Below are positions 27,521 through 36,524 of a stretch of 64,000 bases of DNA, piece after piece. The position numbers were made by a program, and so were the translations under genes. The notes beneath the pieces are model-generated. The model had not been told where the DNA came from and did no database searches. It saw nothing but the letters and a program-made list of their open reading frames with translations. This DNA is from CAYJAB01 sp964368305 (GTDB lineage Bacteria > Bacillota_I > Bacilli_A > Erysipelotrichales > Erysipelotrichaceae), in NCBI GenBank assembly GCA_964368305.1, contig CAYJAB010000002.1:110108-174107 (forward strand), written 5' to 3'. Each line of letters begins with the position of its first letter. Position 1 is the stretch's first letter.

Positions 27521-28849
27521 ATGTTTGATAATTTATCAAATCGTTTGTCCGCTGCAATTAAAAATTTCAGTGGAAAAGGAAAACTAACTGACAAAAATAT
27601 GGAGTCTATGCTTCAAGAAGTGAGAACTGCACTTTTAGAAGCGGATGTTAATTATAAAATTGTCAAAGATTTTTTAGAAAAAGTAAAAGAAAAATCATTA
27701 GGTGAAGATGTTATTACATCTGTTTCACCATCAGATATGGTTGTTAAAATTGTTCATGACCAATTAGTAGAGCTACTTGGAGAAGATACAGGTATTCAAT
27801 TTAAGCTAAATGGTATTACATCAATTATGTTTGTTGGACTTCAAGGAACAGGGAAAACAACAAGTGTTGGTAAAGTTGCTAATGTACTAAAAAGAAAACA
27901 AAATAGAAACCCATTAATAATTGCTGCGGATATTATTCGTCCTGCAGCTATTAAACAACTTCAAATTCTTGGTGATTCAATTGGGGTGGAAGTATTTACT
28001 TTAGGTGAAAATACACCTGCAATTGAAGCGGTTAAACAAGGTATGCAGTATGCAAAAGATAAAGGGTATGACACTGTTTTAATTGATACTGCAGGTAGAC
28101 TTCATATTGATGAAGAATTGATGGGTGAACTTAGTGTAATAAAACAAGAAGTTAAACCAGATGAAATTTTATTAACTGTAGATGCAATGACCGGACAAGA
28201 TATAATCACTGTTTCAAAATCATTCCATGATTTACTTGCGGTGACAGGTCTTGTAATCACAAAATTAGATGGAGATTCTCGTGGGGGAAGTGTTTTATCT
28301 GTACGTGCAATTACACAAGTTCCTATTAAGTTTGTAGGTGTTGGTGAGAAAGTAGATGATTTAGATGTTTTCTATCCATCACGCCTTGCAGATCGTATTT
28401 TAGGGATGGGTGATATTCTATCTTTAGTTGAAAAAGCACAAGACAAAATGGATATGGATGCTGCTGAAAAAAGTGCTAAACGTATGATGGAAGGCGTATT
28501 TACTTTAGATGATATGCTTGCACAGTTTGAACAAGTATCTAAAATGGGATCTATGAAGGGACTTTTGAAAATGATTCCGGGAATAAATCAATACGCTGAT
28601 GAACTTAATGATGATGATGTAGCTAAAGAAATGAAAAAGAATAAAGCGATTATTCAAAGTATGACAAAAGAGGAAAGAGAAGACCCAAGTCTTCTTAGAG
28701 CTTCAAGAAAAAATCGTATTGCTTCGGGAAGTGGATGTACAGTTAAAGATGTTACAAAACTAGTTACACAATATGAAAAGATGAAAACACAAATGAAAAT
28801 GATGGGACGACTCACTAAGGGAGTTGGATTTTCAGATTTATTTAAATAA
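27521..28849 (+). CDS. ffh: signal recognition particle protein Ffh
   Basis: GTPase subunit of SRP, targeting nascent membrane and secreted proteins. The N domain is followed by the G domain with GLQGTGKTT, DTAGRLHID and TKLDGDSRGG, and the Met-rich M domain with SGSGCTVKDV. I set the start at ATG 27521 (442 aa), with GGGTGA six bases upstream; the GTG at 27512 falls in the ribosome binding site. The ylxM gene that usually precedes ffh is absent here. Confidence 0.97.
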   Translation: MFDNLSNRLSAAIKNFSGKGKLTDKNMESMLQEVRTALLEADVNYKIVKDFLEKVKEKSLGEDVITSVSPSDMVVKIVHDQLVELLGEDTGIQFKLNGITSIMFVGLQGTGKTTSVGKVANVLKRKQNRNPLIIAADIIRPAAIKQLQILGDSIGVEVFTLGENTPAIEAVKQGMQYAKDKGYDTVLIDTAGRLHIDEELMGELSVIKQEVKPDEILLTVDAMTGQDIITVSKSFHDLLAVTGLVITKLDGDSRGGSVLSVRAITQVPIKFVGVGEKVDDLDVFYPSRLADRILGMGDILSLVEKAQDKMDMDAAEKSAKRMMEGVFTLDDMLAQFEQVSKMGSMKGLLKMIPGINQYADELNDDDVAKEMKKNKAIIQSMTKEEREDPSLLRASRKNRIASGSGCTVKDVTKLVTQYEKMKTQMKMMGRLTKGVGFSDLFK

Positions 28850-28850
28850 T

Positions 28851-28890
28851 TGAAATACTGTTAAGTAAAAACACTTGACAGTATTTTTTA
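28851..28890 (+). terminator. terminator after ffh, overlapping the rpsP promoter
   Basis: AAATACTGTTAAGT pairs with ACTTGACAGTATTT (one unpaired base), followed by T residues. The right arm contains the TTGACA -35 box of the next promoter. Confidence 0.8.
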
Positions 28891-28902
28891 TTATGATATA
28901 CT
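28875..28902 (+). promoter_or_regulatory. rpsP operon promoter
   Basis: TTGACA (28875-28880), a 16-base spacer and TATACT (28897-28902). The -35 lies within the ffh terminator stem. It serves rpsP-khpA and perhaps the genes beyond. Confidence 0.7.
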
Positions 28903-28932
28903 TACTAAGTAAATTAATGGAGGAATATAAAA

Positions 28933-29205
28933 ATGGCTGTAAAAATTCGTTTAAAAAGAATGGGTTCTAAACAAAGACCTTTCTACCGTATAGTAGTTGC
29001 TGACTCTCGTAGTCCAAGAGATGGACGTTTTATTGAATCTGTAGGATACTACAATCCAACTGTAAATCCAGCAGATATTAAAGTTGACAGTGAAGCAACA
29101 TTAAAATGGTTAAACAATGGTGCTCAACCATCTGATACTGTACGTAACATTTTATCAACTGCTGGTGTTATGAAACAATTTCATGATGCTAAAAAAGCAA
29201 AATAG
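28933..29205 (+). CDS. rpsP: 30S ribosomal protein S16
   Basis: Small ribosomal protein beginning VKIRLKRMGSKQRPFYRIV, with DSRSPRDGRFIE and VGYYNP following. It is 90 aa long, the usual size. It heads the conserved run rpsP-khpA-rimM-trmD-rplS and starts behind a GGAGG. Confidence 0.98.
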   Translation: MAVKIRLKRMGSKQRPFYRIVVADSRSPRDGRFIESVGYYNPTVNPADIKVDSEATLKWLNNGAQPSDTVRNILSTAGVMKQFHDAKKAK

Positions 29206-29207
29206 TT

Positions 29208-29456
29208 ATGAATGAAATCGAAAAAGTACTATATGATTTAGTTGTTCCAATGGTGGACGATGCTAATTCAGTTAGTGTTAAAACGATGACATCGTTAGAT
29301 GAAAAAGAAGTATTACTTTATGTATATGCTAAGTCTGAGGATGTTGCTAGATTAATTGGCCGTAAAGGTACAATGGCTAGTTCTATTAGACAAATGATGT
29401 CAATTGCATCTCGTCTTGAAGATAAAAAAGTTACGATAAAGTTCGAATCTTATTAG
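29208..29456 (+). CDS. khpA: KH-domain RNA-binding protein KhpA
   Basis: An 82-residue single KH domain with the GRKGTMAS loop (consensus GxxG as IGRKGT). KhpA works with KhpB/Jag in RNA binding affecting cell size in streptococci and is conserved between rpsP and rimM. It starts two bases after the rpsP stop with no clear ribosome binding site, so it is probably translationally coupled. Confidence 0.93.
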   Translation: MNEIEKVLYDLVVPMVDDANSVSVKTMTSLDEKEVLLYVYAKSEDVARLIGRKGTMASSIRQMMSIASRLEDKKVTIKFESY

Positions 29457-29478
29457 AGTGCTCTTGCACTCTTTTTTT
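29455..29478 (+). terminator. intra-operon terminator/attenuator between khpA and rimM
   Basis: AGAGTGC pairs with GCACTCT around a TCTT loop, followed by seven T residues, beginning at the khpA stop codon. It should reduce transcription of rimM-trmD relative to rpsP-khpA. Confidence 0.75.
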
Positions 29479-29487
29479 GGAGGAAAT

Positions 29488-29985
29488 ATGCAAAAAATAA
29501 ATATAGGTGAAATTGTAAATACTTTTGGATTAAAAGGTGAAGTTAAAGTTAGAAGTTTATCTGAATTTGCCGAAGAAAGATTTAAAAAAGGAAAACTAAT
29601 TGAAATTTTATATGAAGATACGTATGTTTCTTTGAAGATTAGTTCAATGCGTTTTCATCAAAATACAATTTTATTAAGTTTTGATGGGTACAAAGATATC
29701 AATAAAGTTGAAAAATATAAGGGTTGTCTAATTGTGATGGATAAAGAAAAAATTCCACCTTTAAAAGATGGATTTTATCATTTTCAATTAAATGATTTAG
29801 AAGTGTACTATAATGATTTTTTAATTGGTAAAGTTGTAAAAGTTGATAAAAGTGGTGGACAATCGCTTTTAAGAATAAAGACAGATGAGAAAGAAATCAT
29901 GATTCCATTTGTAGATGCATTTATAAAGAAAGTTGATCTTGAAAATAAACGAATTGATATTGATGTAATAGAGGGATTATTATGA
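29488..29985 (+). CDS. rimM: ribosome maturation factor RimM
   Basis: Assists 30S head assembly by binding S19. The N-terminal IGEIVNTFGLKGEVKV block and the C-terminal PRC barrel (YHFQLNDLEVY to the C terminus) are clear. Start ATG 29488 with GGAGG in front gives 165 aa; upstream codons lie in the terminator hairpin. It overlaps trmD by 4 bases. Confidence 0.94.
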   Translation: MQKINIGEIVNTFGLKGEVKVRSLSEFAEERFKKGKLIEILYEDTYVSLKISSMRFHQNTILLSFDGYKDINKVEKYKGCLIVMDKEKIPPLKDGFYHFQLNDLEVYYNDFLIGKVVKVDKSGGQSLLRIKTDEKEIMIPFVDAFIKKVDLENKRIDIDVIEGLL

Positions 29986-30701
29986 AAGTGAGTATACTTA
30001 CTTTATTCCCAGAAATGTTTAATGGGTTTATTGAGACATCGATTATTAAAAAAGCACAAGATAAAGAAATAGTGAGTTTTGAAATTATTAATTTTAGAGA
30101 TTTTACAAATGATAAACATAATAAGGTTGATGATTATCCATATGGTGGTGGACAAGGTATGGTTCTAATGTGCCAGCCAATTGTGGATGCATTAAAATCG
30201 ATTAAAACAGAAAACAGTAAAGTAATACTAATGGCTCCAATTGGAGAGTGTTTTTCGCAGAAAAAAGCACATACATTAAAAAATACTGATCATTTAATAT
30301 TTATATGCGGGCATTATGAAGGATTTGATGAAAGAATTTTATCTTATGTTGATGATATCATATCAATTGGTGATTATGTTTTAACAGGTGGGGAATTGGC
30401 AAGTATGGTAATATGTGATGCTGTTATACGGTTGATTCCAGGTGTAATATTAGAATCGTCGCATCAAGATGAATCATTTGAAAACGGCTTGTTAGAATAC
30501 CCACAATATACACGCCCAGTTGATTTTGAGGGGCAAATTGTACCTGATGTTTTATTGTCTGGTCACCATGAAAACATTCGTAAATACAGATTAAAACAAT
30601 CGCTGAATAGAACATACTTAAAAAGACCGGATCTTTTAAAAAAATATTGTTTTTCTAAAGAAGAAATGACCATGTTAAATGAAATAAAAAAAGAAAATTA
30701 A
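29982..30701 (+). CDS. trmD: tRNA (guanine-N1-)-methyltransferase
   Basis: Methylates G37 in tRNA to prevent frameshifting. The SPOUT trefoil-knot motifs are readable: LTLFPEMF, YGGGQGMV, CGHYEGFDERI and GDYVLTGGELA. Length 239 aa. It is coupled to rimM by a 4-base overlap and is followed by the rplS leader. Confidence 0.96.
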   Translation: MKVSILTLFPEMFNGFIETSIIKKAQDKEIVSFEIINFRDFTNDKHNKVDDYPYGGGQGMVLMCQPIVDALKSIKTENSKVILMAPIGECFSQKKAHTLKNTDHLIFICGHYEGFDERILSYVDDIISIGDYVLTGGELASMVICDAVIRLIPGVILESSHQDESFENGLLEYPQYTRPVDFEGQIVPDVLLSGHHENIRKYRLKQSLNRTYLKRPDLLKKYCFSKEEMTMLNEIKKEN

Positions 30702-30807
30702 CTTGTATATAAGACCAGAATATGTTATTATGTTCTAGTCTTATGACATCGTAGTTCCGCTGATATTGAATTATGAGCTATTGATATAAAATGAAGGAGA
30801 ACGCAAA
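30702..30807 (+). promoter_or_regulatory. leader region of rplS (candidate L19 leader)
   Basis: About 105 bases separate trmD from rplS. A hairpin TAAGAC-AGAA with TTCT-GTCTTA (about 30711-30744, one mismatched pair) is visible. The same stretch could hold a promoter (TTGTAT, 17 bases, TATTAT). Firmicutes are known to carry an L19 leader motif before rplS; I cannot verify the consensus by eye. Confidence 0.5.
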
Positions 30808-31155
30808 ATGAATTTAAATTTAGTACAAGACATTACAAAATCACAATTACGTAATGATGTTCCTGAGTTTCGTTCTGGATGTACAGTACGCGTAGACGTA
30901 CGTATTAAAGAGGGTGAAAAAACTCGTATTCAGGCATTTGAAGGTGTGGTAATTTCGAGAGTAGGAAGAGGAATCGCAGAGAACTTTACAGTTCGTAAGA
31001 TGTCTTCTGGTATTGGAGTTGAGAGAACATTCCCAATTCATTCACCAATTATTGAAAAAATTGTCGTATTACGTCGTGGTAAAGTTAGAAGAGCAAAACT
31101 ATTCTATTTACGTGGTCGTAGCGGAAAAGCTGCAAGAATTAAAGAAATTCGCTAA
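30808..31155 (+). CDS. rplS: 50S ribosomal protein L19
   Basis: Bridges the 30S-50S interface. Motifs FRSGCTVRVDVRIKEGEKTR, FEGVVISR and the C-terminal RRGKVRRAKLFYLRGR are characteristic. Length 115 aa. Behind a GGAGA ribosome binding site and followed by its own hairpin. Confidence 0.98.
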   Translation: MNLNLVQDITKSQLRNDVPEFRSGCTVRVDVRIKEGEKTRIQAFEGVVISRVGRGIAENFTVRKMSSGIGVERTFPIHSPIIEKIVVLRRGKVRRAKLFYLRGRSGKAARIKEIR

Positions 31156-31158
31156 GAA

Positions 31159-31185
31159 TAAGACCGGTATATCCGGTCTTTCTTA
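31159..31185 (+). terminator. terminator after rplS
   Basis: AAGACCGG/CCGGTCTT stem followed by TTCTTAT. The T tract is interrupted, so read-through into lepB is plausible. Confidence 0.7.
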
Positions 31186-31200
31186 TATATGGAGGGGAAT

Positions 31201-31770
31201 ATGGGACAAAGTGAATCAGGTGGAAAAATATTTAAAAAAATATGGTTTGAATTACTAGAAATTATTAAAATTGTAATTTATAGTTTTATTTTTGTTTCAA
31301 TTCTTTCAAACTTCTTTATAAAGCCTGTTGTTATTGATGGGTCAAGTATGTATCCTACATTAAATGATAATGAAGTAGGATTTTCTAATATCATCGGATT
31401 ACAATTAAATGGGGTTGAGCGATTTGATATTGTTATTGTATATCACGAACAATCAGAAGATTATTTTGTAAAAAGGGTTATTGGATTACCAAATGAAGAA
31501 ATAGAATATAAAAATGATATTTTATATATAGATGGGATAGCAACAGATGAACCATTTTTAAATGAAGCATATATGAATAATTATGCAAGTACATACCCAT
31601 TTACAATGGATGTTGAAAAAATAAAACTTGGAAGTGATCAATATTATTTACTGGGCGATAACCGACCATATTCTAGTGATTCTAGATATTTTGGTCCTTT
31701 TAATAGTGATTCTATTGTTGCAAAAGACATTGTAGTTGTCTATCCGTTTAAAAGTTTTGGTATAAAATAA
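31201..31770 (+). CDS. lepB: signal peptidase I
   Basis: Type I signal peptidase, membrane bound with its active site outside. One N-terminal transmembrane helix (about residues 18-40) precedes the catalytic Ser49 in DGSSMYPTL and the general base Lys91 in YFVKRVIGLP; the GDNRPYSSDSR block completes the family pattern. ATG 31201 (189 aa) is preceded by GGAGGGG; an earlier ATG at 31189 overlaps that site. In many Firmicutes lepB is followed at once by rbgA, but here 19 kb intervene. Confidence 0.95.
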   Translation: MGQSESGGKIFKKIWFELLEIIKIVIYSFIFVSILSNFFIKPVVIDGSSMYPTLNDNEVGFSNIIGLQLNGVERFDIVIVYHEQSEDYFVKRVIGLPNEEIEYKNDILYIDGIATDEPFLNEAYMNNYASTYPFTMDVEKIKLGSDQYYLLGDNRPYSSDSRYFGPFNSDSIVAKDIVVVYPFKSFGIK

Positions 31771-31773
31771 TGT

Positions 31774-31806
31774 AAAAAGGAAACTGATTTAAGTTTCCTT
31801 TTTTTT
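31774..31806 (+). terminator. terminator after lepB
   Basis: AAAAGGAAACT pairs with AGTTTCCTTTT over a 6-base loop with a long T run. Confidence 0.88.
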
Positions 31807-31851
31807 ACGTTGACCTATACTGAATATAAGTATAAATAGGTTAATATTATT

Positions 31852-31880
31852 TTGAAATTCAAACCTATTTGAAGTATAAT
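31852..31880 (+). promoter_or_regulatory. promoter of the first surface protein gene
   Basis: TTGAAA (31852-31857), 17-base spacer, TATAAT (31875-31880). The coding start is 118 bases further on, leaving an untranslated leader of about 110 bases. Confidence 0.7.
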
Positions 31881-31997
31881 AAACATAAATAAATAAGAGA
31901 TTATTTAGATGTAGTAATAGTATTTGTATAACTACATCATTAAGGATAGATCCTATTGTCTATTCTATTTATATATCATAATTTAGGAGGGAAGATT

Positions 31998-34154
31998 ATG
32001 AGATCAATAAAGAGCAAAATAGTAGTTTTAATGTTTACGGTATTGATGTGTATTCAAATAAACCAAGTGCAAACACTTGCTGCGTCAGTTACACATACTG
32101 TTTCTACTGTAGCAGAATTTAACACTGCAGTTGCAACTATTAATACGGATGGTGGAGATCACATCATTAGTTTGGCGGATGATATCAAATTTCAATGGAG
32201 TACGGAAAAGTCTCCGGAAATTACAAACGGGAATACTACAATTATTGGTAATGGTAAAAAAATCATTTTTGTAGGAAATAGGAATGGCCTTAATTTAACG
32301 AATGGCGCTACGCTGACACTAGGAGATAGTACGGATAGTTTAAACACACTAGATATTTTATTTGAATATGATTCATTAAATAGTCCTTCTCAATCTGCGT
32401 TGATTACTGTTTATGGAAAATCAACACTTAATATGTATGATGGTGTAACTATTAAGGATAATATTACGAATGGTTTTACTTTTGGAGGTGGAGTTGTAGT
32501 CGATGATTCAACATTTAATATGTATGGTGGATTAATTACAAATAATGAAATTATTGTTGAAGGTGTTTATTCTGGTGCAGGAATTGCATTAAATAATGGT
32601 GCAGTTGCGCATATTATGAATAATTCTAAAATTACTAACAACACGAGTGAAAATAATGGTGGTGCTATTTCACTGATGGGGGGAAGTACAGTTAATATTT
32701 CAGATAATGTTGAAATTAGTGGCAATAAAGCGGAAGCAAGCGCAGAAGTTTCTACAGGTGCTAAGTGGGGTGGAGGTGCAATTTTTGCATTAAGTTCTAC
32801 AGTTAATATCTCAGATAGTGTTTTATTTGATAATAATAGTACCAATTATTTAGGTGGTGCAATTATGGGGCACACTTCATCTATTAATTTAAAAAATAAT
32901 ACAAAAATTCAAAATAATAAAGCCTCTGTATATGGCGGTGGTATGACTATTACTAGAACTGACTTAACAGTAGATGATACTGTAAGTATAAAAGATAATA
33001 CTGCAACAACTGCTGGTAATAACCTTTTTGTAAATACATATGATAACTTGTTTACGCTAAATACTACAGAGAATTTAAGAGAAGATAGAGAACAATTGAT
33101 TGATATACGATACGGTAGTTCAAAAGGTCAACTTGATTTTGCGATTACTGGGGTAGGAAGTAGTTCAGTTACAAAAAACACTCATATAAATAAGTATTTT
33201 AGTTATGAAATTACATCTTTACTTTTTGATATAGAGACAGTTGCAGATCATTTAATATTAGTTGATATTCCTAAAATCACACCAATTATTGTTTCTCCTT
33301 CAGAGGATTTGGTAGATACATTATTGTTTGATATGGTAAATGATGAACGAATTAGAATGGAAGATGGAGCTGGAAATATAGTTGCTGGGACGTTTACTTT
33401 TTATGATATAAATACTGGTGAAGAGATTACAAATCCAAAGTTGATTATAGATGATTTTGGTAATAGGTTAAACGTTTTCGGATATAAATTTGTTCCTGAT
33501 GATACGGTTAATTACGAAATAGTAGATACGCTACTCATTAGAATTAATGCGGTTTATCCAAAATTAGATACACCAGAAATTCAAATTGATTTTATTAATG
33601 AAACATTAATTAATTATGATGCATCACTTAATTACAGTATAAATTCAAATACCTCTGCATCAGCAGGAAGTATTAATTGGACGTTAGATGACAGTGCATT
33701 TGGTACAAACATGACTTTTAAATCATCTCTTGCATTGCATCAAGATAGCGATGTTCAAACATTATTAATTCCAAAACGACCAAGCGCTCCATCTGTTGTT
33801 GTGAATGCAAATGGAATAATTACAAACGTTGGAGAGACAATAGAGTATAGTATAAATGGAGGCACTAGCTGGATTACGGTTAGTGGAAATCAAATTTCAG
33901 GATTAGCTGAGGGACAAAATGTCTTAATTCGTACTAAGGCAACAAATTCAAACTTCAAAGGTGAAATTACATCTATTACAATTTCATCAACGACGACACC
34001 TCCTACAAATCCACCTGAACATGAAAATCCAGACACATCTGTTTTAGATACGGATATAATGGTTAGTGAAACAGGTATATTAATTGTAGTTGTCGCTTGT
34101 GGAGTTACTTTTGAAATAGCTAATAAAAGAAATAAAATAAAAAAATATAAATAG
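31998..34154 (+). CDS. secreted beta-helical surface protein with C-terminal anchor
   Basis: A signal peptide (MRSIKSKIVVLMFTVLMC to about residue 29) leads into a right-handed beta-helix (about 40-350) built of degenerate repeats with NNG-GGAI, GGGM and STVNISD motifs, as in polymorphic membrane protein-like adhesins. Two or three beta-sandwich-like modules follow, the last with YSINGGTSWITVSG typical of gut Firmicute surface proteins. A Thr/Pro linker, a PDTS motif, a hydrophobic stretch and KKYK end the protein. That resembles a sortase signal in layout but lacks LPxTG. The chosen ATG 31998 has GGAGGG upstream. Probable cell-surface adhesin. Confidence 0.8.
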   Translation: MRSIKSKIVVLMFTVLMCIQINQVQTLAASVTHTVSTVAEFNTAVATINTDGGDHIISLADDIKFQWSTEKSPEITNGNTTIIGNGKKIIFVGNRNGLNLTNGATLTLGDSTDSLNTLDILFEYDSLNSPSQSALITVYGKSTLNMYDGVTIKDNITNGFTFGGGVVVDDSTFNMYGGLITNNEIIVEGVYSGAGIALNNGAVAHIMNNSKITNNTSENNGGAISLMGGSTVNISDNVEISGNKAEASAEVSTGAKWGGGAIFALSSTVNISDSVLFDNNSTNYLGGAIMGHTSSINLKNNTKIQNNKASVYGGGMTITRTDLTVDDTVSIKDNTATTAGNNLFVNTYDNLFTLNTTENLREDREQLIDIRYGSSKGQLDFAITGVGSSSVTKNTHINKYFSYEITSLLFDIETVADHLILVDIPKITPIIVSPSEDLVDTLLFDMVNDERIRMEDGAGNIVAGTFTFYDINTGEEITNPKLIIDDFGNRLNVFGYKFVPDDTVNYEIVDTLLIRINAVYPKLDTPEIQIDFINETLINYDASLNYSINSNTSASAGSINWTLDDSAFGTNMTFKSSLALHQDSDVQTLLIPKRPSAPSVVVNANGIITNVGETIEYSINGGTSWITVSGNQISGLAEGQNVLIRTKATNSNFKGEITSITISSTTTPPTNPPEHENPDTSVLDTDIMVSETGILIVVVACGVTFEIANKRNKIKKYK

Positions 34155-34162
34155 TTTAGATT

Positions 34163-34192
34163 AAAAGAAGAAGCTTGTTTCTTCTTTTTTTA
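34163..34192 (+). terminator. terminator after first surface gene
   Basis: AAAAGAAGAA pairs with TTCTTCTTTT across a 6-base loop, running into T residues. Confidence 0.85.
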
Positions 34193-34223
34193 ATGCATAG
34201 TTGTTGTATTTATAAATATGAGA

Positions 34224-34252
34224 TTGTTACAGTATTTATATTATTGTATAAT
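34224..34252 (+). promoter_or_regulatory. promoter of the SUFU-domain gene
   Basis: TTGTTA (34224-34229), 17-base spacer, TATAAT (34247-34252). Confidence 0.65.
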
Positions 34253-34322
34253 ATATAAGTTCAATAAAAAAGAGAGTATCAGAAAGTAAAAAGTTAGTGT
34301 ATTACAAGGGGAGTAAATAGAA

Positions 34323-36413
34323 ATGATAACATTAAATTTAAATGCAAAACTGCAACCAAAGCATAGATTTGATATTGAAGATTACTTAGGAGAATATCTA
34401 GAAGAAAATAAGTTAGGATCTGTTGATGGAGGTGGAACTTCAATGGCGGATAATGGAGAAATTGAAAGTTGTGATATTGTTATTAACTGTACAGAGGAAA
34501 CAATTCATAAAGTTATAGAGTTTTTAAAAGGTGTTCCACTTCCAAGAGGGAGTAAAATAAAATTTGATTCAGAAGAGAATACTACTGAAATTTCAATTGG
34601 AAAATTAGAGGGGCTTGGGTTTTATTTTAGTAATAAACTGGAAAAAGAAGTCTATGAATCAAATGATATAAATGATGTGATAGAAAAATTAGATGAGCTT
34701 CTATATGATCAGTCTTATATTTTTAGCTATTGCGAAACAAATGAATTTACTGCTGTTTATTATTATGGAGTGTCATTTGTAAAAATGGCAGAATCGATTG
34801 TTGATTATGTATCATCCCATCCACTTTGCGAAAATGGAGAGATAGTAGAACTTACAAAAAGAGAAGTTGAAAAAACGGATAATACGGATAAGAATGAACT
34901 GTATATACAAATAGAGAATCTTTATGATACAGAGAGTGAAGAGGATGCAATTACGCTTTATGAAACTGCAGATGAGAGTCTTAAAACACCTGATGTAAAG
35001 TCATTTATTGCTGTAGGATATAACAACAATGGTCAATATGACAAAGCAGTAGAATTACTTATTTCTCTTGAAAATCAAACAAGTAATGAATTGAAACGCT
35101 TATATCGTCTTGCATATGCATATTGGAGTTTAGATGAAAAACAACACTGTGCAAAAACGTGTGAAAAGGTTTTTGAACTTTCGAAAATAAGTCCTGAATT
35201 AGATATCAACAATTATGTTGAGGATTGTGAGATGTTTTATAACAATGCAATAGGGGCATCTTCATATGAGTCAAATGAAAATTTTAAAAACTCTTCTTTA
35301 GAAATGTATGAAGAAGATGAACTTGAAGTTGTAGAATCACATATTGAAAAAGAGTTCGGTAAGTTTGCAAATGTATATCATGAACTTATTTCTCCTGATA
35401 TACATGTGGATATTTGTATAATAAATCCAACAGAAGAAAGAAATTATTACACTTTAGTTACAATGGGAATGGGTGCACATAAAATGAATGTACCGGATGA
35501 TTATGCACATCGTTCAAGAGCTGAGTTGTGCATTTACTTACCATCTAATTGGAAAATGGATAATAATGATGAAAAATGGTATTGGCCAATGCGTTGGTTA
35601 AAGATTTTAGCACGACTTCCAATTGAACAGAACACATGGTTAGGACATTTGCATACGATTCCATCTGGTGAAACACTTGCAGATAACACTGGGCTTGAAG
35701 GGTTTATCTTACATACACCTGATACAGTTAATGAGAGTGGTGCAACGTGTAGTTTGCCAAATGGGGAAATCGTGAATTTTTATGCAATAATTCCACTTTA
35801 TGAAGCTGAAATGTCATATAAATTGGATCATGGTGGAGAAGCGTTGATTGATAGGTTAGATGAGAACTTAGAGAATATATATCTTGTGGATATTTATAGA
35901 GCTTCTGTTGTTGATGATGAAACGGCGTATGCAGGAACAATTGATTCAGCGCATGCACATATGCAATCTATTTTTGAAAAAGAACTAGATTTAGGGATAT
36001 TTGCGGCATATAACCATATTGCAATATATCTTCGCTGGATGATTGAAAATGACTTGATGTGCGCTGAATTTTGCGAGAATTATCAAGAAGTAATCGATAT
36101 CGTTGATGGAACGCAATCAAGTGATGACTTTGATTTAAGAGTGTTTTTACATAAACAATTCAATGGAAGATTAATCATTTACTTATTTAATGAAACAGGC
36201 GCGCATTTTACGGCAGAATACTATGGTGAAAATCAATATCCTATGGATGTTGATAAAAATGCTGTTATTTATTTTGGCGGTAAAAAAGATGAACATAAAG
36301 ATGAGGATTATTTATACGTTCCATATGATGAAGCTTATTATCAGTCTATGAAAAAATATATTGATCAGGCATACGCAGAATATCAAAATAAACACAGAAA
36401 ATGGAGAAGTTAA
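34323..36413 (+). CDS. multidomain protein with Suppressor-of-fused (SUFU) domain
   Basis: A 696-residue cytoplasmic protein with no signal sequence. About residues 1-125 form an alpha/beta domain with a VDGGGTSMADNGEIE motif; 205-310 look TPR-like (YNNNGQYDKAVELL, LAYAYWSLDEKQHC); 330-530 match the bacterial SUFU domain (PDIHVDICIINPTEERNYY, AELCIYLPSNWKM, WLGHLHTIPSGE, NFYAIIPLYEAEM); about 540-690 is a further domain starting FAAYNHIAIYLRWMIE. SUFU-like domains in bacteria are associated with immunity proteins of polymorphic toxin systems, and strings of such domains with poly-immunity proteins. No toxin gene is adjacent, so that role is inference. Confidence 0.78.
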   Translation: MITLNLNAKLQPKHRFDIEDYLGEYLEENKLGSVDGGGTSMADNGEIESCDIVINCTEETIHKVIEFLKGVPLPRGSKIKFDSEENTTEISIGKLEGLGFYFSNKLEKEVYESNDINDVIEKLDELLYDQSYIFSYCETNEFTAVYYYGVSFVKMAESIVDYVSSHPLCENGEIVELTKREVEKTDNTDKNELYIQIENLYDTESEEDAITLYETADESLKTPDVKSFIAVGYNNNGQYDKAVELLISLENQTSNELKRLYRLAYAYWSLDEKQHCAKTCEKVFELSKISPELDINNYVEDCEMFYNNAIGASSYESNENFKNSSLEMYEEDELEVVESHIEKEFGKFANVYHELISPDIHVDICIINPTEERNYYTLVTMGMGAHKMNVPDDYAHRSRAELCIYLPSNWKMDNNDEKWYWPMRWLKILARLPIEQNTWLGHLHTIPSGETLADNTGLEGFILHTPDTVNESGATCSLPNGEIVNFYAIIPLYEAEMSYKLDHGGEALIDRLDENLENIYLVDIYRASVVDDETAYAGTIDSAHAHMQSIFEKELDLGIFAAYNHIAIYLRWMIENDLMCAEFCENYQEVIDIVDGTQSSDDFDLRVFLHKQFNGRLIIYLFNETGAHFTAEYYGENQYPMDVDKNAVIYFGGKKDEHKDEDYLYVPYDEAYYQSMKKYIDQAYAEYQNKHRKWRS

Positions 36414-36524
36414 AATAATAGTATATTACATTCATTGTTGATTTTATTTTATTCATATAGAATAATGATATACTGTATAGGGTTTTAAATATAAAGTTAT
36501 ATTAAGAATAGGGAGGTAAGTAAA

